The notes beneath the pieces were generated by a model, which had not been told where the DNA came from, did no database searches, and saw nothing but the letters and a program-made list of their open reading frames with translations. A program made the position numbers and the translations under genes. Positions 1-9,937 of a stretch of DNA of 64,000 nucleotides are shown piece by piece (the stretch's first letter is position 1; every line of letters starts with the position of its first letter). Origin of the DNA: Pycnopodia helianthoides (Eukaryota; Echinodermata; Asteroidea; Forcipulatida; Asteriidae); NCBI GenBank assembly GCA_032158295.1, contig CM063249.1:21702270-21766269 (forward strand), read 5' to 3'.

Positions 1-851
1 TCATGCTGTGCACTCAAAATCACTTTGAGCACTCAGAATAACATATTTGGTGCAAACGAACAAAGAATTTTTTGGGCTCGAATCATTCTGCATCAATTTT
101 AGATTTCAAGAACTGAAGCAAAAGCACCATGTATATAAAGTCTCAAGTCTCCACTGTAAAAAAAAGAAAAAATAGTTGAAAATACCCTGAAGTTTTTAAG
201 GACAGCAGGTCCATTAAACGCCGTTTTCTCAGATTATTATTTTTGACTGGTATCTACGTGTGGGTCAGTTCGTGTCAGTCGGTGACGATTTGATAGCTTC
301 GCAGTTACATTGTCAAAATGTATCTTGAAAGTAAAATGTCATGCCTTGTTGCATGACTGCTTACAATGGTCTATTGTATGACACAATGTATACGATACAT
401 AAAACCGTCACCACAATGGTTTTGGCACTAAGGCAGTAACAACATACTGCATTTACAGGTATACTATACAATCACGTAGTTTTGGTTAGGAAGCAGTTTG
501 AAATGGCTCATTCTATTTTGATTTGAAATGAAGTCAGAAGTGAATGAATTTGCTTTACATTAAAACCCTTTGAAAAATTATGCCTGCACTGATCTATACA
601 AAGGTCTTTTAAGTAAAGGCCATCAAAAGTTAAGTTTTAGTTTCTCATCAGTACCTGATTAAAAACATGTTTGCTAAATTGTATTTTCCCCAAAGTGCCC
701 ACAAAAAATCTCCAAGGAATAAAAGGTGAAGGTGTCAAAGATGAAGCATCTTCAAAATCTCAAAGTCAGACTCACTTTAAAGGTCTTGAGTGTACAGTCA
801 AAGTAAAACAAAACGGAACAGCTTAGTGTTTGTTTGTTCACAAACACTTTT

Positions 852-1165
852 TGTCTAGTTATTATTATTATTAACTCACCCATATTGACACTGTTCTGTC
901 TCTACTTCCTATTGCACAGCATGTATAGGGCTGTTGCTATATATGGAAAACACTTACTGTCTAGTTATTATTATTATTAACTCACCCATATTGACACTGT
1001 TCTGTCTCTACTTCCTATTGCACAGCATGTATACGGCTGTTGCTATAAATGGAAAACACTTATTGTCTAGTTATTATTATTATTAACTCACCCATATTGA
1101 CACTGTTCTGTCTCTACTTCCTATTGCACAGCATGTATACGGCTGTTGCTATAAATGGAAAATAT
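852..1165. repeat. Three-copy tandem repeat, about 106-bp unit
   Basis: The block beginning TGTCTAGTTATTATTATT and ending CTATAAATGGAAAACACT is present three times, with starts near 852, 958 and 1064. Copies differ at only a few positions, so the triplication is young. Confidence 0.9.
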
Positions 1166-1430
1166 TCAACACAACGTAAGTACAAGGAAAATAAGAACTG
1201 ACAAAATTCAGACTACATTCATAACATAAATATGTTGTGAAAACACGACAGTATAACAAGATTTTTAACCTAAATGGCATTGGACATAATTGCCCAAATT
1301 CCTCACGTGCCTGCTTTTGTATATTAATTACCCTTTCCATGAAATATGCTAATTACATTCATGTATGCGTATAGACTAGAGTTATGCACTAGGCAGACGC
1401 ACAAATGTGTATGCACCATGCCACAATAAT

Positions 1431-1597
1431 AGACCTTATGCAAATGACGTCATTTGTGTAGGGCGCCCTCGCTAGAGGTCATAAGAAGGTTGCTCATTGG
1501 CCGATTCTGCACACAGCACATACGTGGATGTGCATTTTCTATTGTTGCATCATGGTTTTAAGATGGTGGCATGGTGACATCAATGCATAAGGTCTAA
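1431..1597. mobile_element. MITE with AGACCTTATGCA terminal repeats
   Basis: The ends are AGACCTTATGCA and TGCATAAGGTCT, exact inverted repeats, flanked by AATA/TAAT-like bases. A diverged copy lies at 17195-17370 inside a SINE. Confidence 0.7.
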
Positions 1598-1962
1598 TAC
1601 TTCAAAACGTAGCTCCACAATACCTTGCAGGAAAATACTAAGTGTTGATTGTAAAGCGCATAGAGAATTAAGTATTAATTATTATGCGCTATATAAATCG
1701 AAAGTTATTAATATTATTAAGGTCCAATGCAAACTGACAAATCTTACCTTCGAGTGGTTACCTCTCTTGATTGTCCTCGTAAAAATATTGGAGTTGAATC
1801 TCTGCAAAGAAATACAGAACAACTAATTAACATATGCCTTGTCCGACCTTTTGCCCAGTTTATGTTGAAAAAATTCAATGAAATATTACATTTTTTATTA
1901 TTAGTCGAGGAAATTATAAACGTCATTTGAAACCAAAAACTGAGTAATAGTTTGTTAAAAGT

Positions 1963-2125
1963 TTGTTACTGTAAAGCACTGTATACTCAGTACTTTTCCG
2001 AGTCCTGTGAAAAAAATCCACAGGCATATTGCTCGGGTGGGATTCGAACACAGGACCTTTGCCATTCCAGAGCAGATGTCTTACCAACTAGACTGAGTAT
2101 ACAGTGCTTCACACACATCGGTGTA
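1963..2125 (-). mobile_element. tRNA-like SINE fragment
   Basis: Read on the minus strand it has an A-box-like TAGTTGGTAAGAC and a B-box-like GTTCGAATCCC, followed by a GAGCAATATGCCTGTGG tail. Related sequence is at 13840-13960 and 25775-25880. Confidence 0.65.
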
Positions 2126-2411
2126 AATTTAGCATCTATTGAAAAGGGTTACTGTCGAGAGCTGACATTATCTGACATAATATTGTTGCCAGCACCATAT
2201 ACAAACTATTCGCAAGTTACAGAAATGTGTATTGTGCTTGCCATAATTTTTTTTTTAAATGTGCTTAAATTTTTGTCTTCATATTTCTGTGCACTGTAAG
2301 CACAGATTTACATAGTAAAGCATCACTTTGAAATTGGGCCATGGTTTTTGAGGATTTTTTCTGTGAATAACTGTGAAATTTCCCGAACGAGAAATGGCGT
2401 TTTACACTTAC

Positions 2412-2579
2412 TACACATGTGACTGCTTTCCGATGTCCGACAAAGTCCATATTCGCCTTCCATCCATCTCGGTCGATGATCTGAGCGGTTGGTCCCCTGT
2501 TGTTCATGGCATGTGCGGATACAACATAGGCGCCATCGGGGGACCAGCTAAGCCTTAGGATGTGTGTTGTGCCACCACA
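2412..2579 (-). CDS. HIRA: HIRA coding exon 9 (last in window)
   Basis: 168 nt, phase 0 in and out, with a CACAG acceptor and a GTAAGT donor. It encodes CGGTTHILRLSWSPDGAYVV, then SAHAMNN..GPTAQII and MDFVGHRKAVTCV, a signature run of HIRA. The protein should continue with a V-KFNP-type segment, which is not visible in the remaining 2.4 kb. Confidence 0.94.
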
Positions 2580-5500
2580 CTGTGTCAAGAAGGCACAGAA
2601 AGTAAAATAATAATAATAATAATAATATATAACACTGTACTCATACCACTCATCACACAAAAGTCTTGATGCACTTTACAACAATACGGGCACCTAAACA
2701 AACAGGTAATTGAATTTGAATTTATTTTCGGTTGTAACAGTTTTGACATGATTTGATTTGATTTTGTTTATTAACTCTGGTTGTGAAAGCCAAGTATTCT
2801 CAGAAACGCGAACTTAATCACTATACTAGCTAAGAACCCAATGGAGAGAAGACAAGGAAGGAATTTCAGTTTTAGATGTGGGAAGAAAAACCCAGAGAAT
2901 TATTCCAGGGAAAACCCATGCAATCAGGCAGAGACTGAAAACCCATAGTGCCCCTGGCAGGATTCGAACAAGGGTCCTAGAGGTGAGGAAAAATACAACA
3001 AAGCTAACCTAACCATATGATGTTGGAGAGAGTCCGAAAGAAATGATGAAAGAATGAACGACAGAATTATGTGAGTGCAAAAATATCACATAACCGATGT
3101 CATTCTGGCAGCCCCCAGTCAACCCATTTTCTGAAAATTTCATAGTCCTTACTTATCAGTCCAAATATAAATTCACCCCAAATACTGCATAATACCCACC
3201 ACTGACAAAATATATTCCAACTGTTTTTTTTTACAATGGCTTTATGACATCTTATATGGCCATTTCTAAAAACAGCCGCAAGTACGTTGGCCATTTGCTG
3301 TTAACGTTCACTACAAAAGATGGCAGCGCACAACTTGATCCACAAAACAATGACAAATGTTTACAATGTTCTTGCAAGTGGAACGTAAACCTGGTGTTTT
3401 TTACAAGCCTCAATGATGTCTGATGTTTCTGCCAGTAGGGGTCTCAGTTTAAAATATTAACAAATCAAACAAACCTCCTCAAATGGTTGGGAGATTGCAG
3501 TTTCCTCTTTCCAGTCCACCGTTCTCCAAATCCTTAGACTTTTATCATCAGACTAGTAGAGAAAAGAACAAGACAGTAAATACAAATAAATAACGTCCAT
3601 TTTTTTGGGACATATGAACAAGTATGTATAACTTACATGCTTGCCTCAAACTCAAACAATTTGTAATATCTGTATACCTGAGAGGCGATGTATTTGCCAA
3701 CTGGGTCCCACGTCACACCTTTAACGAGACCGGAGTGGCCGCTTAGTACAGAAATAATCTCTGGAAAAAAAAAAGAGAAACAAGAATTTAACGAATAATG
3801 CAGACCAAAAATACCCGGAGAATAAAAAGAGAATACAAAACAGTAAGCCTATCATGAATATGCTAATTATATTCATGCATATGCATGATTATGGACAAAA
3901 CTGGTCGGACAAAGCCATAGAGTTCATGGGTGAGATTGGATAATATCCTCTTGGTCCAGGGAAGAAGCTCCCTGAAGAAATAGGATGTTTTATTTCAAAA
4001 TTTATAGACTCTTTAAATATTTTTGAAATCTGTGAAAATGTGAAATCTTAATTGTTACTATTTACCTGGAAACTTGAGTGCATTCCATATAACAATATTG
4101 TTGTCAATGCTGCAGGACGCCAGCCAAGCATCATGTGGGGACCAAGCAACATCGAGAACATCTGTGGAACAGTCAGTTATTCATTCATCAATACAATCTA
4201 AATCTGAATCTGAATTATATAGTCGGCAAAGCATCCTAATCAAACATCACACCAACTTTTGTAAAGACGACAACGAAGACATTTCAGTGTAAGACGTGGG
4301 AGGAGAACCCCAAAGGCGACAAACCCCAGAGTCAGGTTGGGACTGAAAACCCAATCCACATCCAAGGCTCCGGTCCGAAAATTGAACCGGGGTCCACAGA
4401 GGTGAAAGGCAGTGAAGAACCACTGAGCTAGCCATTCCAAATGTCAAGTAATAAACCACAAGAGAACCTGACTGGGTAAATTGTAAATAGTTTGGGGGGT
4501 TGAACAAAGAAAAATTGACTAGAGCGGAATTTGAACCAGCGACCTCCGGATTAACGCTCTACCAACTGAACAAGCTAGCCCTGAACAAAGATTATTTACA
4601 AAATAGGGAGACTGCCAACATCGGGCTAGATAGCTCAGTGGGAAGAGCACTGGTACGTTAATCTGGAGGTCGTTGGTTCAAATTCCGCTCTAGTCAATTT
4701 GTCTTTGTTCAACCCCAAAACCACATCCTTTCCAGTTACAGCATGATGTTTTGAAGAGGGGCTCTAAGGTTTAAACTCAGTTTAGTGATGCACTTATTTT
4801 CCTATTGACCCAATTAACCTGATGTCAATATCAAAGTAATCTTGGTTATCTCAATAGATAAGAGTCCTTATGAAAGTGGGGAAAAAATTCTTAAACCTCA
4901 CGTTAAAATGGTGTACAAATGTCAGTTATGCATAACCTACCTCCTGTGTGAGATCGTAGTGTGTGAGCGCATCTCCATTGTTCAATATTACTCTTGCCTG
5001 AACCAAAGACTCTGGAGGTGCCTCCATAACTAAACACAACAACAAAGAAAAGTATTTAAAAATGATATTAAAACAAACTAACAGACCCCTTGAATATGAC
5101 TTCACAAGCTCAAACAGCGCCCTCACTGAAGACCTATCATTGGCTGAATGTTGTGTGTGGCGCACTTTGACCTCGGCGATGGCGGCCTATGCAAGGGGGG
5201 CCTATACGATACATAGGCCCTTTTCGAATTCACGGCTTCGGCTCCAAAATCGGCTCAGGCTAGCTAGGCTCCCTCAATTATTTTAACTTAAGCATGCTTT
5301 GCGGTCAGGGTTTCAGACAAGAAAACTGGGCCTAAAGCCCAATCCGGAGCCAAAGCCGTGGATTCGAAAAGGGCCTTAGATACTGATTCTGTGCAACGCA
5401 CAACCAGTGCAGTTGAATGATTATAAATAGATGGTCAACTCACTGAAAAATGCTATTAAAAGACATGGTTTGTAAGTAAGGTCTATTTTACTTTACCTGA

Positions 5501-8500
5501 TCATCTGCCACACCATGACCATTCTATCATCAGCACCCGAGGCAAGGTAGTAGCCATTGTTGGACCAGCGAACGCTGTTAACACAAGCTGTGAATACACA
5601 CAAAAAGATTGCATAATCATTACATGCAAGACAAAGTACTGAAGACAAGAAGTCAGTCTAAGGCCATAGTTTGATGGTTGCAACTTACCTAAATGATTGT
5701 CCATCTCACAGAGAATCTTGGGTACATTTTCGTTCTTTTCATCATCTTCCTTGCGGAGAGGGGCCATGTTCCAAATGATGACCCTACCAGAGTCTTCCCC
5801 TAATTGAAGAAATAATTAAAAAAGAAATTATTCCAGAGGACTATTGCAGACTATCAGAATAGCTTAAAACCTTGCAACGATGCACCCAACCACAGAGCAC
5901 TGACACATATCAAGAAAAACATAACCATTTCAAAATGGTAGATCCCAACCCCGTGATACTCCGTGATATCCTGCAGTGTACCAATACACACGTTTTAGGA
6001 GGGGTGTCAATCAACGGGGGTCGTCAATTTGGTCAGGAGGGGTGGTGAAAAAAAAATTTCCCATAGGTCATGCACAAACTCCTATCTCTGAGGCACGCGA
6101 GCCACAGAGCACTACCACAGCTTGGTGGTAAGGCATGTTGTGTATGGGCGCTCTAGGTTCAATGGGCTTTTGTGAATGAAGGTCTTGTGATCTTGTGCCG
6201 ACAGCAGACTGGTTTAGTAAACATAAATCATTGCGATAAGGCAGAACAGACCCTCTTAACCTATCAAATGGGCCTGCCACACCTATGTGACAGGATGTTG
6301 TAACTCCGTTGGGACCAAACAGGTTAAAAGGTATTATATAGGATTGGTAAGGATAAAACACAATTGTTTAATTTTAGTCTGTAAGCTTACTGATTAACAA
6401 CCACCCTACCCCACCCCCCCTAAAAAATAAAACAAAACAAAATACAGCCCCAACAAAACCCATAACAAAAGCAAGCAAGGACCCACCACAGACCAGCAAG
6501 AGGTTTTCTACCTATTGTGTTTGTCAAGGGGTTGTATGTACAATACTAATACATAGAGAAGGGGAAAAGAGGAACACTGGGGCAAACCCCTTCTCATACA
6601 TGTACCAATAAGTGTACTGGGTTCCTCAGGCCTTGCGCTTAAGCTTTTTGTAAAGTATGTGTAGCCCGCCGGGCCAGTAAACTGTGCATTTTACTTGCCC
6701 CCAGGACGTGTTAGTAGTCCAGATTTTAAACAGGAATTGCCATAATTGTAATGTTCTGAATGTTAACACTCACAACCAGTTTAATGATCAAATGAAGTTA
6801 TATTCACACACTCAATAATAATAAATAATAATAATACACAGTTCTTATATAGCGCTTTATCACGTCCAATTGGCCTATCAAAGCGCTCAGTATTTTTCTT
6901 GCAAGGTGTATTGTGGAGCTACTCAATAACGATTAACACATTTTATACATTATTTATTCATAACTGAAAAGGAAGAAATTAGCATTTTAAGCAAGTAGGT
7001 TGCACAGTTTTTAGTAGCCCACAGGGCAAGTTGAGAAGTGGTGTTTACTAGCCCACAGCTTTTTTCACTAGACAATGTACGCCGGGCTAGTGCTAAGGGC
7101 GAGCCCTGTTCCTTAACCCTAACAGACTAGACCCTTGGGTAAACATACTGCCCAAATCCTTCAATATCCTTCGGATTAAAGTGGTAATAAACCTAAAGTG
7201 CCCAAATCCTTCAATATCCTTCAACTTATTGTAAGTATACATATTAGCCCAATCCTTCAAAATCCTTTTGAGACAGAAGTTAGGGAGTCAAAAAATGTCA
7301 AAAAAGCCCAAAACCTTCAGAATCCTATTTTGGCTAAGCTGCATAATACATAAAACCTTCAAAATCCTCCTATGTAAAAACAGCCCGTAGCGCAAGTCCT
7401 GCGAAATCCTACCCTAACAAAAACTCATTTTAGCCCAAAGCCTTCGAAATCCTCCTGTGTTGCAGATCCCTAATAGCCCAAATCCTTCACAATCCTGCAC
7501 TTTGGCAATGAGGATATTGTAGGACTTGGGTTCTTTAGGGTTAACATGCATTACACAACCCACAGTTTTACATCCCATCCAAAGGACAAAGCAGTTACAT
7601 GTATGGTTCTTGCTCAAGGACATAAGTGCCACGACCAGGACCTGAACCAACACTCTGACAACACCAATCTTGAGTCCAGTGCACTAGACCGCTCGGCCAA
7701 GACACCAAACATTCATGATCTTTGTGAGTCATTTAAATCCTTTCTTTTTGAGCAACCTTGTCATGCCAGGAGCAAGCCAAGTATAATTGGTTTGTCTGCG
7801 CAAACTCAGGCAAGACGAGGAAAACCTGTACAATCAGAGACTGAAATTATAATAAAACAATTGAAAAATATGACAAACTAGGATACTAAATAGAATGTAG
7901 TAATTATCTTTTGGATTATTCAGTAACAAGAAAGCAGAATAATCTTACCTTGTCCACCAGTGGCAAATCTTGATCCATCTGGATGAATGTCAATACCAAA
8001 GATAGGTTTTCCTAAAATAGACAAAATTATAGTCAAATTTTATTAATAATTTGTATCTTTATTTCATCACAAACTCATGGCACCCTATTAAACTATTTAC
8101 AATCAACTAAACAACACATATGACACTTCATAGAGGCACTGGAGGCAATTGTCTACACCTTTGGCCATGCCTTGGTGCCCCTTGAAATGTTTTAGTAGAA
8201 ATCTACAACAACAAAGTATCAGGCCTGAAACAACAAGTAAAATACATTTTCTTTTACAATGGAAATGTTTGATTGCCAACCCCCACCATTTCTCCCATTA
8301 CCCCCGCCCCCCCCCCCCCCAATTGATGTCCATTGAACATCCATTAACACTCTTGCTGTCTGACCATTTGATACCATGAGGGAATGCATGTACACAGTAC
8401 ATGTACACAGTTAGTTCTGTGCACAGTTGTGCCACCGTACACAACCTTGGCAGTCGAATGGTTTCAAATGGTTGGTCAACTCACTGGAAAATGTTGCCAA

Positions 8501-9590
8501 GAGTCACTGACAGTAGGAGGGTTAAAAAATCTAATAAATTTATTAGAAAGTAGCAGTCTAAATACATAATTTTTCCGGAAAAATGGTGCACCCCCCTTGT
8601 GACCCCTTAAGGATTTACCCTAGTTTAGGCGCTGACCACTGCTGATAATAATCTCCTGTGGGTACCCATCAGGAGAGTGCCAGAGAGCAAGAGACTTTGC
8701 TGGGTGGTAACTTTCTTTGGAATTGGGCCGACTGTGTCAATTGGTGACTAAATTTTCTAAAAAGGGCTACATTATTACTTAATTTAATGTACATGAAAAA
8801 GGATGTGGAAGTTTAGATAGTAGATTAGCAGATGAGATCTTTAAGAAATAATTCGGCTACTTACTACCAAAGGTCTATTGCAAATACCTGTGGGAAGGAA
8901 AAAGAAGCACCGTCTGCGACTATTTGTAATAGACCTAATCTGAACGCAACTATTTGCAATAGACCTAATCTGAACGAAAACCTCAGTAACTCAATACAAT
9001 TACAACTTACATTTTTATAATACATTAATGTCAGCTATGTGTCAAATAAATAGGGCGCTATACAATATGCCGGTGTTTTATAACTAACTAGGAGGCTGGC
9101 TAAAGAAAGCTGGTGTGGCAGGAGATTATGTGGGTCCCACCCCCCAAAATTACTACTAAATAGTATTACTAACTAGGAGTAGTACTGCGAACTGTGTACA
9201 AATTTCTTCTAATGTAAATAGCGCCCTCTTAGTCTTTTAAACCAGCCTCCTTCAGCAATGATGACAGCAGCCCTTGTTATTAACTCATAATATCATATGG
9301 GGGAAAGAATCTCCAAGGGACAGATTTCCGTATGACACCGGCACCAGCAAGATATACACCAGCACTACCCATGCACTACCTAAACTTAATCAAGTTACTT
9401 TTTTGTTTTAAATTTAATGCCTGCAAAAACATGAAAAAAGAAGAACAAGATTTGTGTGATTACGATTGTCATGAACAATTGTAAATACAACCACCCCTAA
9501 ACCTCAAGTTTTTTGTCGTGTTACATTCACAAATTTAACACCATAATACTCACCATCATGGTTTACCCACGTGGGCTTCAAAAGCTTCAT
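2412..9590 (-). CDS. HIRA: HIRA histone chaperone, N-terminal part (9 coding exons, gene continues past left edge)
   Basis: HIRA is the WD40 scaffold of the nuclear HIRA/UBN1/CABIN1 complex, which deposits histone H3.3-H4 on chromatin independently of replication. Nine exons join in phase (37, 63, 111, 91, 89, 96, 83, 78 and 168 nt) into 272 codons. The start MKLLKPTWVNHDGKPIF is the diagnostic HIRA N terminus, followed by WD repeats with typical strands such as VRWSNNGYYLASG, VAWSPHDAWLASC and LSWSPDGAYVVSAHAMNN. About five of the seven blades of the first propeller are present. The rest of the propeller, the B domain and the C-terminal HIRA domain must lie left of base 1; I found no convincing tenth exon in 1-2411. 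All introns are GT-AG. It is divergent from ZMAT5, so a shared promoter is likely. Identity is near certain; exact splice edges are by eye. Confidence 0.95.
2596..2630. repeat. AAT microsatellite
   Basis: About nine AAT units stand directly 5' of the HIRA exon 9 acceptor, within the intron 8 tract. Confidence 0.8.
3475..3552 (-). CDS. HIRA: HIRA coding exon 8
   Basis: 78 nt, phase 0 at both ends. It encodes SDDKSLRIWRTVDWKEETAI and SQPFEE. The donor is GTTTGT, weaker than the others, but the frame joins exactly to CGGTTH of exon 9 as in other HIRA proteins. Confidence 0.92.
3678..3760 (-). CDS. HIRA: HIRA coding exon 7
   Basis: 83 nt, phase 1 in, phase 0 out. It encodes EIISVLSGHSGLVKGVTWDP and VGKYIASQ, the start of the next WD blade with the structural GH dipeptide. 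Confidence 0.95.
4066..4161 (-). CDS. HIRA: HIRA coding exon 6
   Basis: 96 nt, phase 1 at both ends. It encodes DVLDVAWSPHDAWLASCSID and NNIVIWNALKFP, a canonical WD blade. Confidence 0.95.
4515..4703. mobile_element. Inverted pair of tRNA-Asn-like SINE heads
   Basis: Two tRNA-like heads face each other, minus strand 4515-4592 and plus strand 4619-4703. Each has a TAGCTCAGT..AGAGC A box and a GGTTCAAATTCC B box, and both end in GACTAGAGCGG-type sequence. In the plus copy the ends can pair over 7 bp as an acceptor stem. They derive from tRNA-Asn by the GTTAA anticodon loop, but loop mutations argue against a functional tRNA. Confidence 0.7.
4941..5029 (-). CDS. HIRA: HIRA coding exon 5
   Basis: 89 nt, phase 2 in, phase 1 out. 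It reads YGGTSRVFGSGKSNIEQWRC followed by AHTLRSHTG, matching the HIRA linker with the FGS and EQWRC motifs before blade 3. Confidence 0.93.
5212..5380. mobile_element. Short MITE with about 32-bp TIRs
   Basis: The left end AGGCCCTTTTCGAATTCACG and the right end TTCGAAAAGGGCCTTA are inverted copies continuing through GGCTTCGGCTCC/GGAGCCAAAGCC. A relative with the same ends lies at 35153-35283. Confidence 0.75.
5497..5587 (-). CDS. HIRA: HIRA coding exon 4
   Basis: 91 nt, phase 1 in, phase 2 out, with a CAG acceptor and a GTAAAG donor. It encodes CVNSVRWSNNGYYLASGADD and MVMVWQM, one complete WD blade. Confidence 0.95.
5689..5799 (-). CDS. HIRA: HIRA coding exon 3
   Basis: 111 nt, phase 1 in and out. 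It contains DSGRVIIWNM, the end of a WD blade, and then the acidic loop KEDDEKNENVPKILCEMDNH that HIRA orthologues carry between blades 1 and 2. Confidence 0.95.
   Translation of the reverse strand, partial: GKTLVGSSFGTWPLSARKMMKRTKMYPRFSVRWTII
6640..7111. mobile_element. CAGGGCTCGCCC-type element, copy 1, with nested insertion
   Basis: This copy runs from CAGGCCTTGCGCTTAAGC to GGGCGAGCCCTG. Other copies are at 56700-57066 (same strand) and 20287-20930 (opposite strand). The CAGGGCTC end resembles hAT-type termini, but no clean 8-bp target duplication could be assigned. A 111-bp insertion interrupts it at 6818. Confidence 0.7.
6818..6928. mobile_element. SINE-tail insertion with ACTCAATA target duplication
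   Basis: ACTCAATA occurs at 6810-6817 and again at 6921-6928, and the copy at 56700-57066 has it once at the same place. The inserted DNA is AAT-rich and contains TATATAGCGC and TGTGGAGCT, the SINE tail also seen at 1598-1710 and 19850-19960. Confidence 0.85.
7150..7500. repeat. Interspersed GCCCAAATCCTTC motif cluster
   Basis: A motif close to GCCCAAATCCTTC followed by AAATCCT recurs at 7150, 7200, 7247, 7306, 7348, 7390, 7433 and 7476. Spacing is 42-59 bp and the intervening sequence is unrelated. It lies in HIRA intron 2. It is not a CRISPR array: the copies are degenerate and the genome is eukaryotic. Confidence 0.75.
7541..7700 (-). mobile_element. tRNA-derived SINE fragment
   Basis: On the minus strand it reads TGGCCGAGCGG.. 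with B-box-like GGTTCAGGTCC and the tail GTGGCACTTATGTCCTTGAG. It is the same family as 19641-19962. Confidence 0.7.
7949..8011 (-). CDS. HIRA: HIRA coding exon 2
   Basis: 63 nt, phase 1 at both ends, acceptor TTTTAG and donor GTAAGA. It reads GKPIFGIDIHPDGSRFATGG, the first strand pair of WD blade 1. Confidence 0.95.
8340..8525. repeat. AACCCTCCTA-family repeat, copy near-identical to 52231-52366
   Basis: About 135 bp from GATACCATGAGGGAATGCAT to CCAAGAGTCACTG match 52231-52366 except for a short TACATG duplication and single substitutions. The 3' end GTAGGAGGGTT is shared with the element at 30738-31183. Confidence 0.8.
9554..9590 (-). CDS. HIRA: HIRA coding exon 1
   Basis: Encodes residues 1-12 plus one base (MKLLKPTWVNHD). 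The ATG at 9590 matches the conserved HIRA start. The donor is GTGAGT after a codon split 1/2, which rebuilds the Gly of HDGKPIF with exon 2. Confidence 0.93.
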
Positions 9591-9813
9591 TTTCACTTCT
9601 GAGTTGAAGCTTCGAACGACCAAAACAAAGCCCCAAGTCGGCCTTCAAAGACGTGTGCCCGCCGCGTGAGCGGCCATTTTTGAAATGCCTGTCAGTTCAT
9701 CCGTCAACAGAGGGCGCGCTTCTCCAAACACATGTTCTTTATTGTTATGGTTCTAACGTAACATTACAAATAACAAAGTCGGTCAAAACCAAAAAGTGGG
9801 TTTTTAGAACATC
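9591..9813. promoter_or_regulatory. Bidirectional promoter interval between HIRA and ZMAT5
   Basis: Only 223 bp separate the two start codons, which point away from each other, so both 5'UTRs and core promoters must overlap here or extend into the other gene. The interval is richer in CG dinucleotides than nearby intron sequence and contains a GGCCATTTTT stretch resembling a YY1 site on the antisense strand. No TATA box is evident. Transcription start sites cannot be placed from sequence. Confidence 0.7.
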
Positions 9814-9937
9814 ATGAAGCGGTATTACTGTGATTATTGCGATAAATCATTTCCAGACAGCAGGCAGAACCGACGAAAACACATGAAAGGTGGACAGCAT
9901 CAATCCAATGAGAAGCTCCATTATCTGAACTTCAAAG
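9814..9937 (+). CDS. ZMAT5: ZMAT5 coding exon 1
   Basis: 124 nt ending in phase 1 with donor GTAAAT. It encodes the complete C2H2 U1C-type finger (MKRYYCDYCDKSF to KGGQH). The start is chosen because the family begins M(G)KRYxCDYC. Confidence 0.95.

Larger units (their letters stand above)
1..2411. other. Downstream HIRA intron, repeat-filled
   Basis: No convincing HIRA exon is visible. Contents: a fragment of the 57.1-kb TIR element (130-290), a triple tandem repeat (852-1165), an AGACCTTATGCA MITE (1431-1597), a SINE-tail fragment (1598-1710) and a tRNA-like SINE on the minus strand (1963-2125). Confidence 0.55.

Noticed and set aside
1952..2299. 115-codon plus-strand frame
   Set aside because: It overlaps an inverted tRNA-like SINE and has no similarity to a known family.
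2265..2660. 131-codon minus-strand frame as one exon
   Set aside because: Only 2412-2579 is coding (HIRA exon 9); the flanks are intron including an AAT microsatellite that reads as polytyrosine.
7150..7500. CRISPR-like spacing of a short motif
   Set aside because: Copies are degenerate and spacing is uneven, and it lies in an intron of an animal gene; there are no cas genes.
8295..8321. Poly-C tract
   Set aside because: A simple homopolymer with no evident function.
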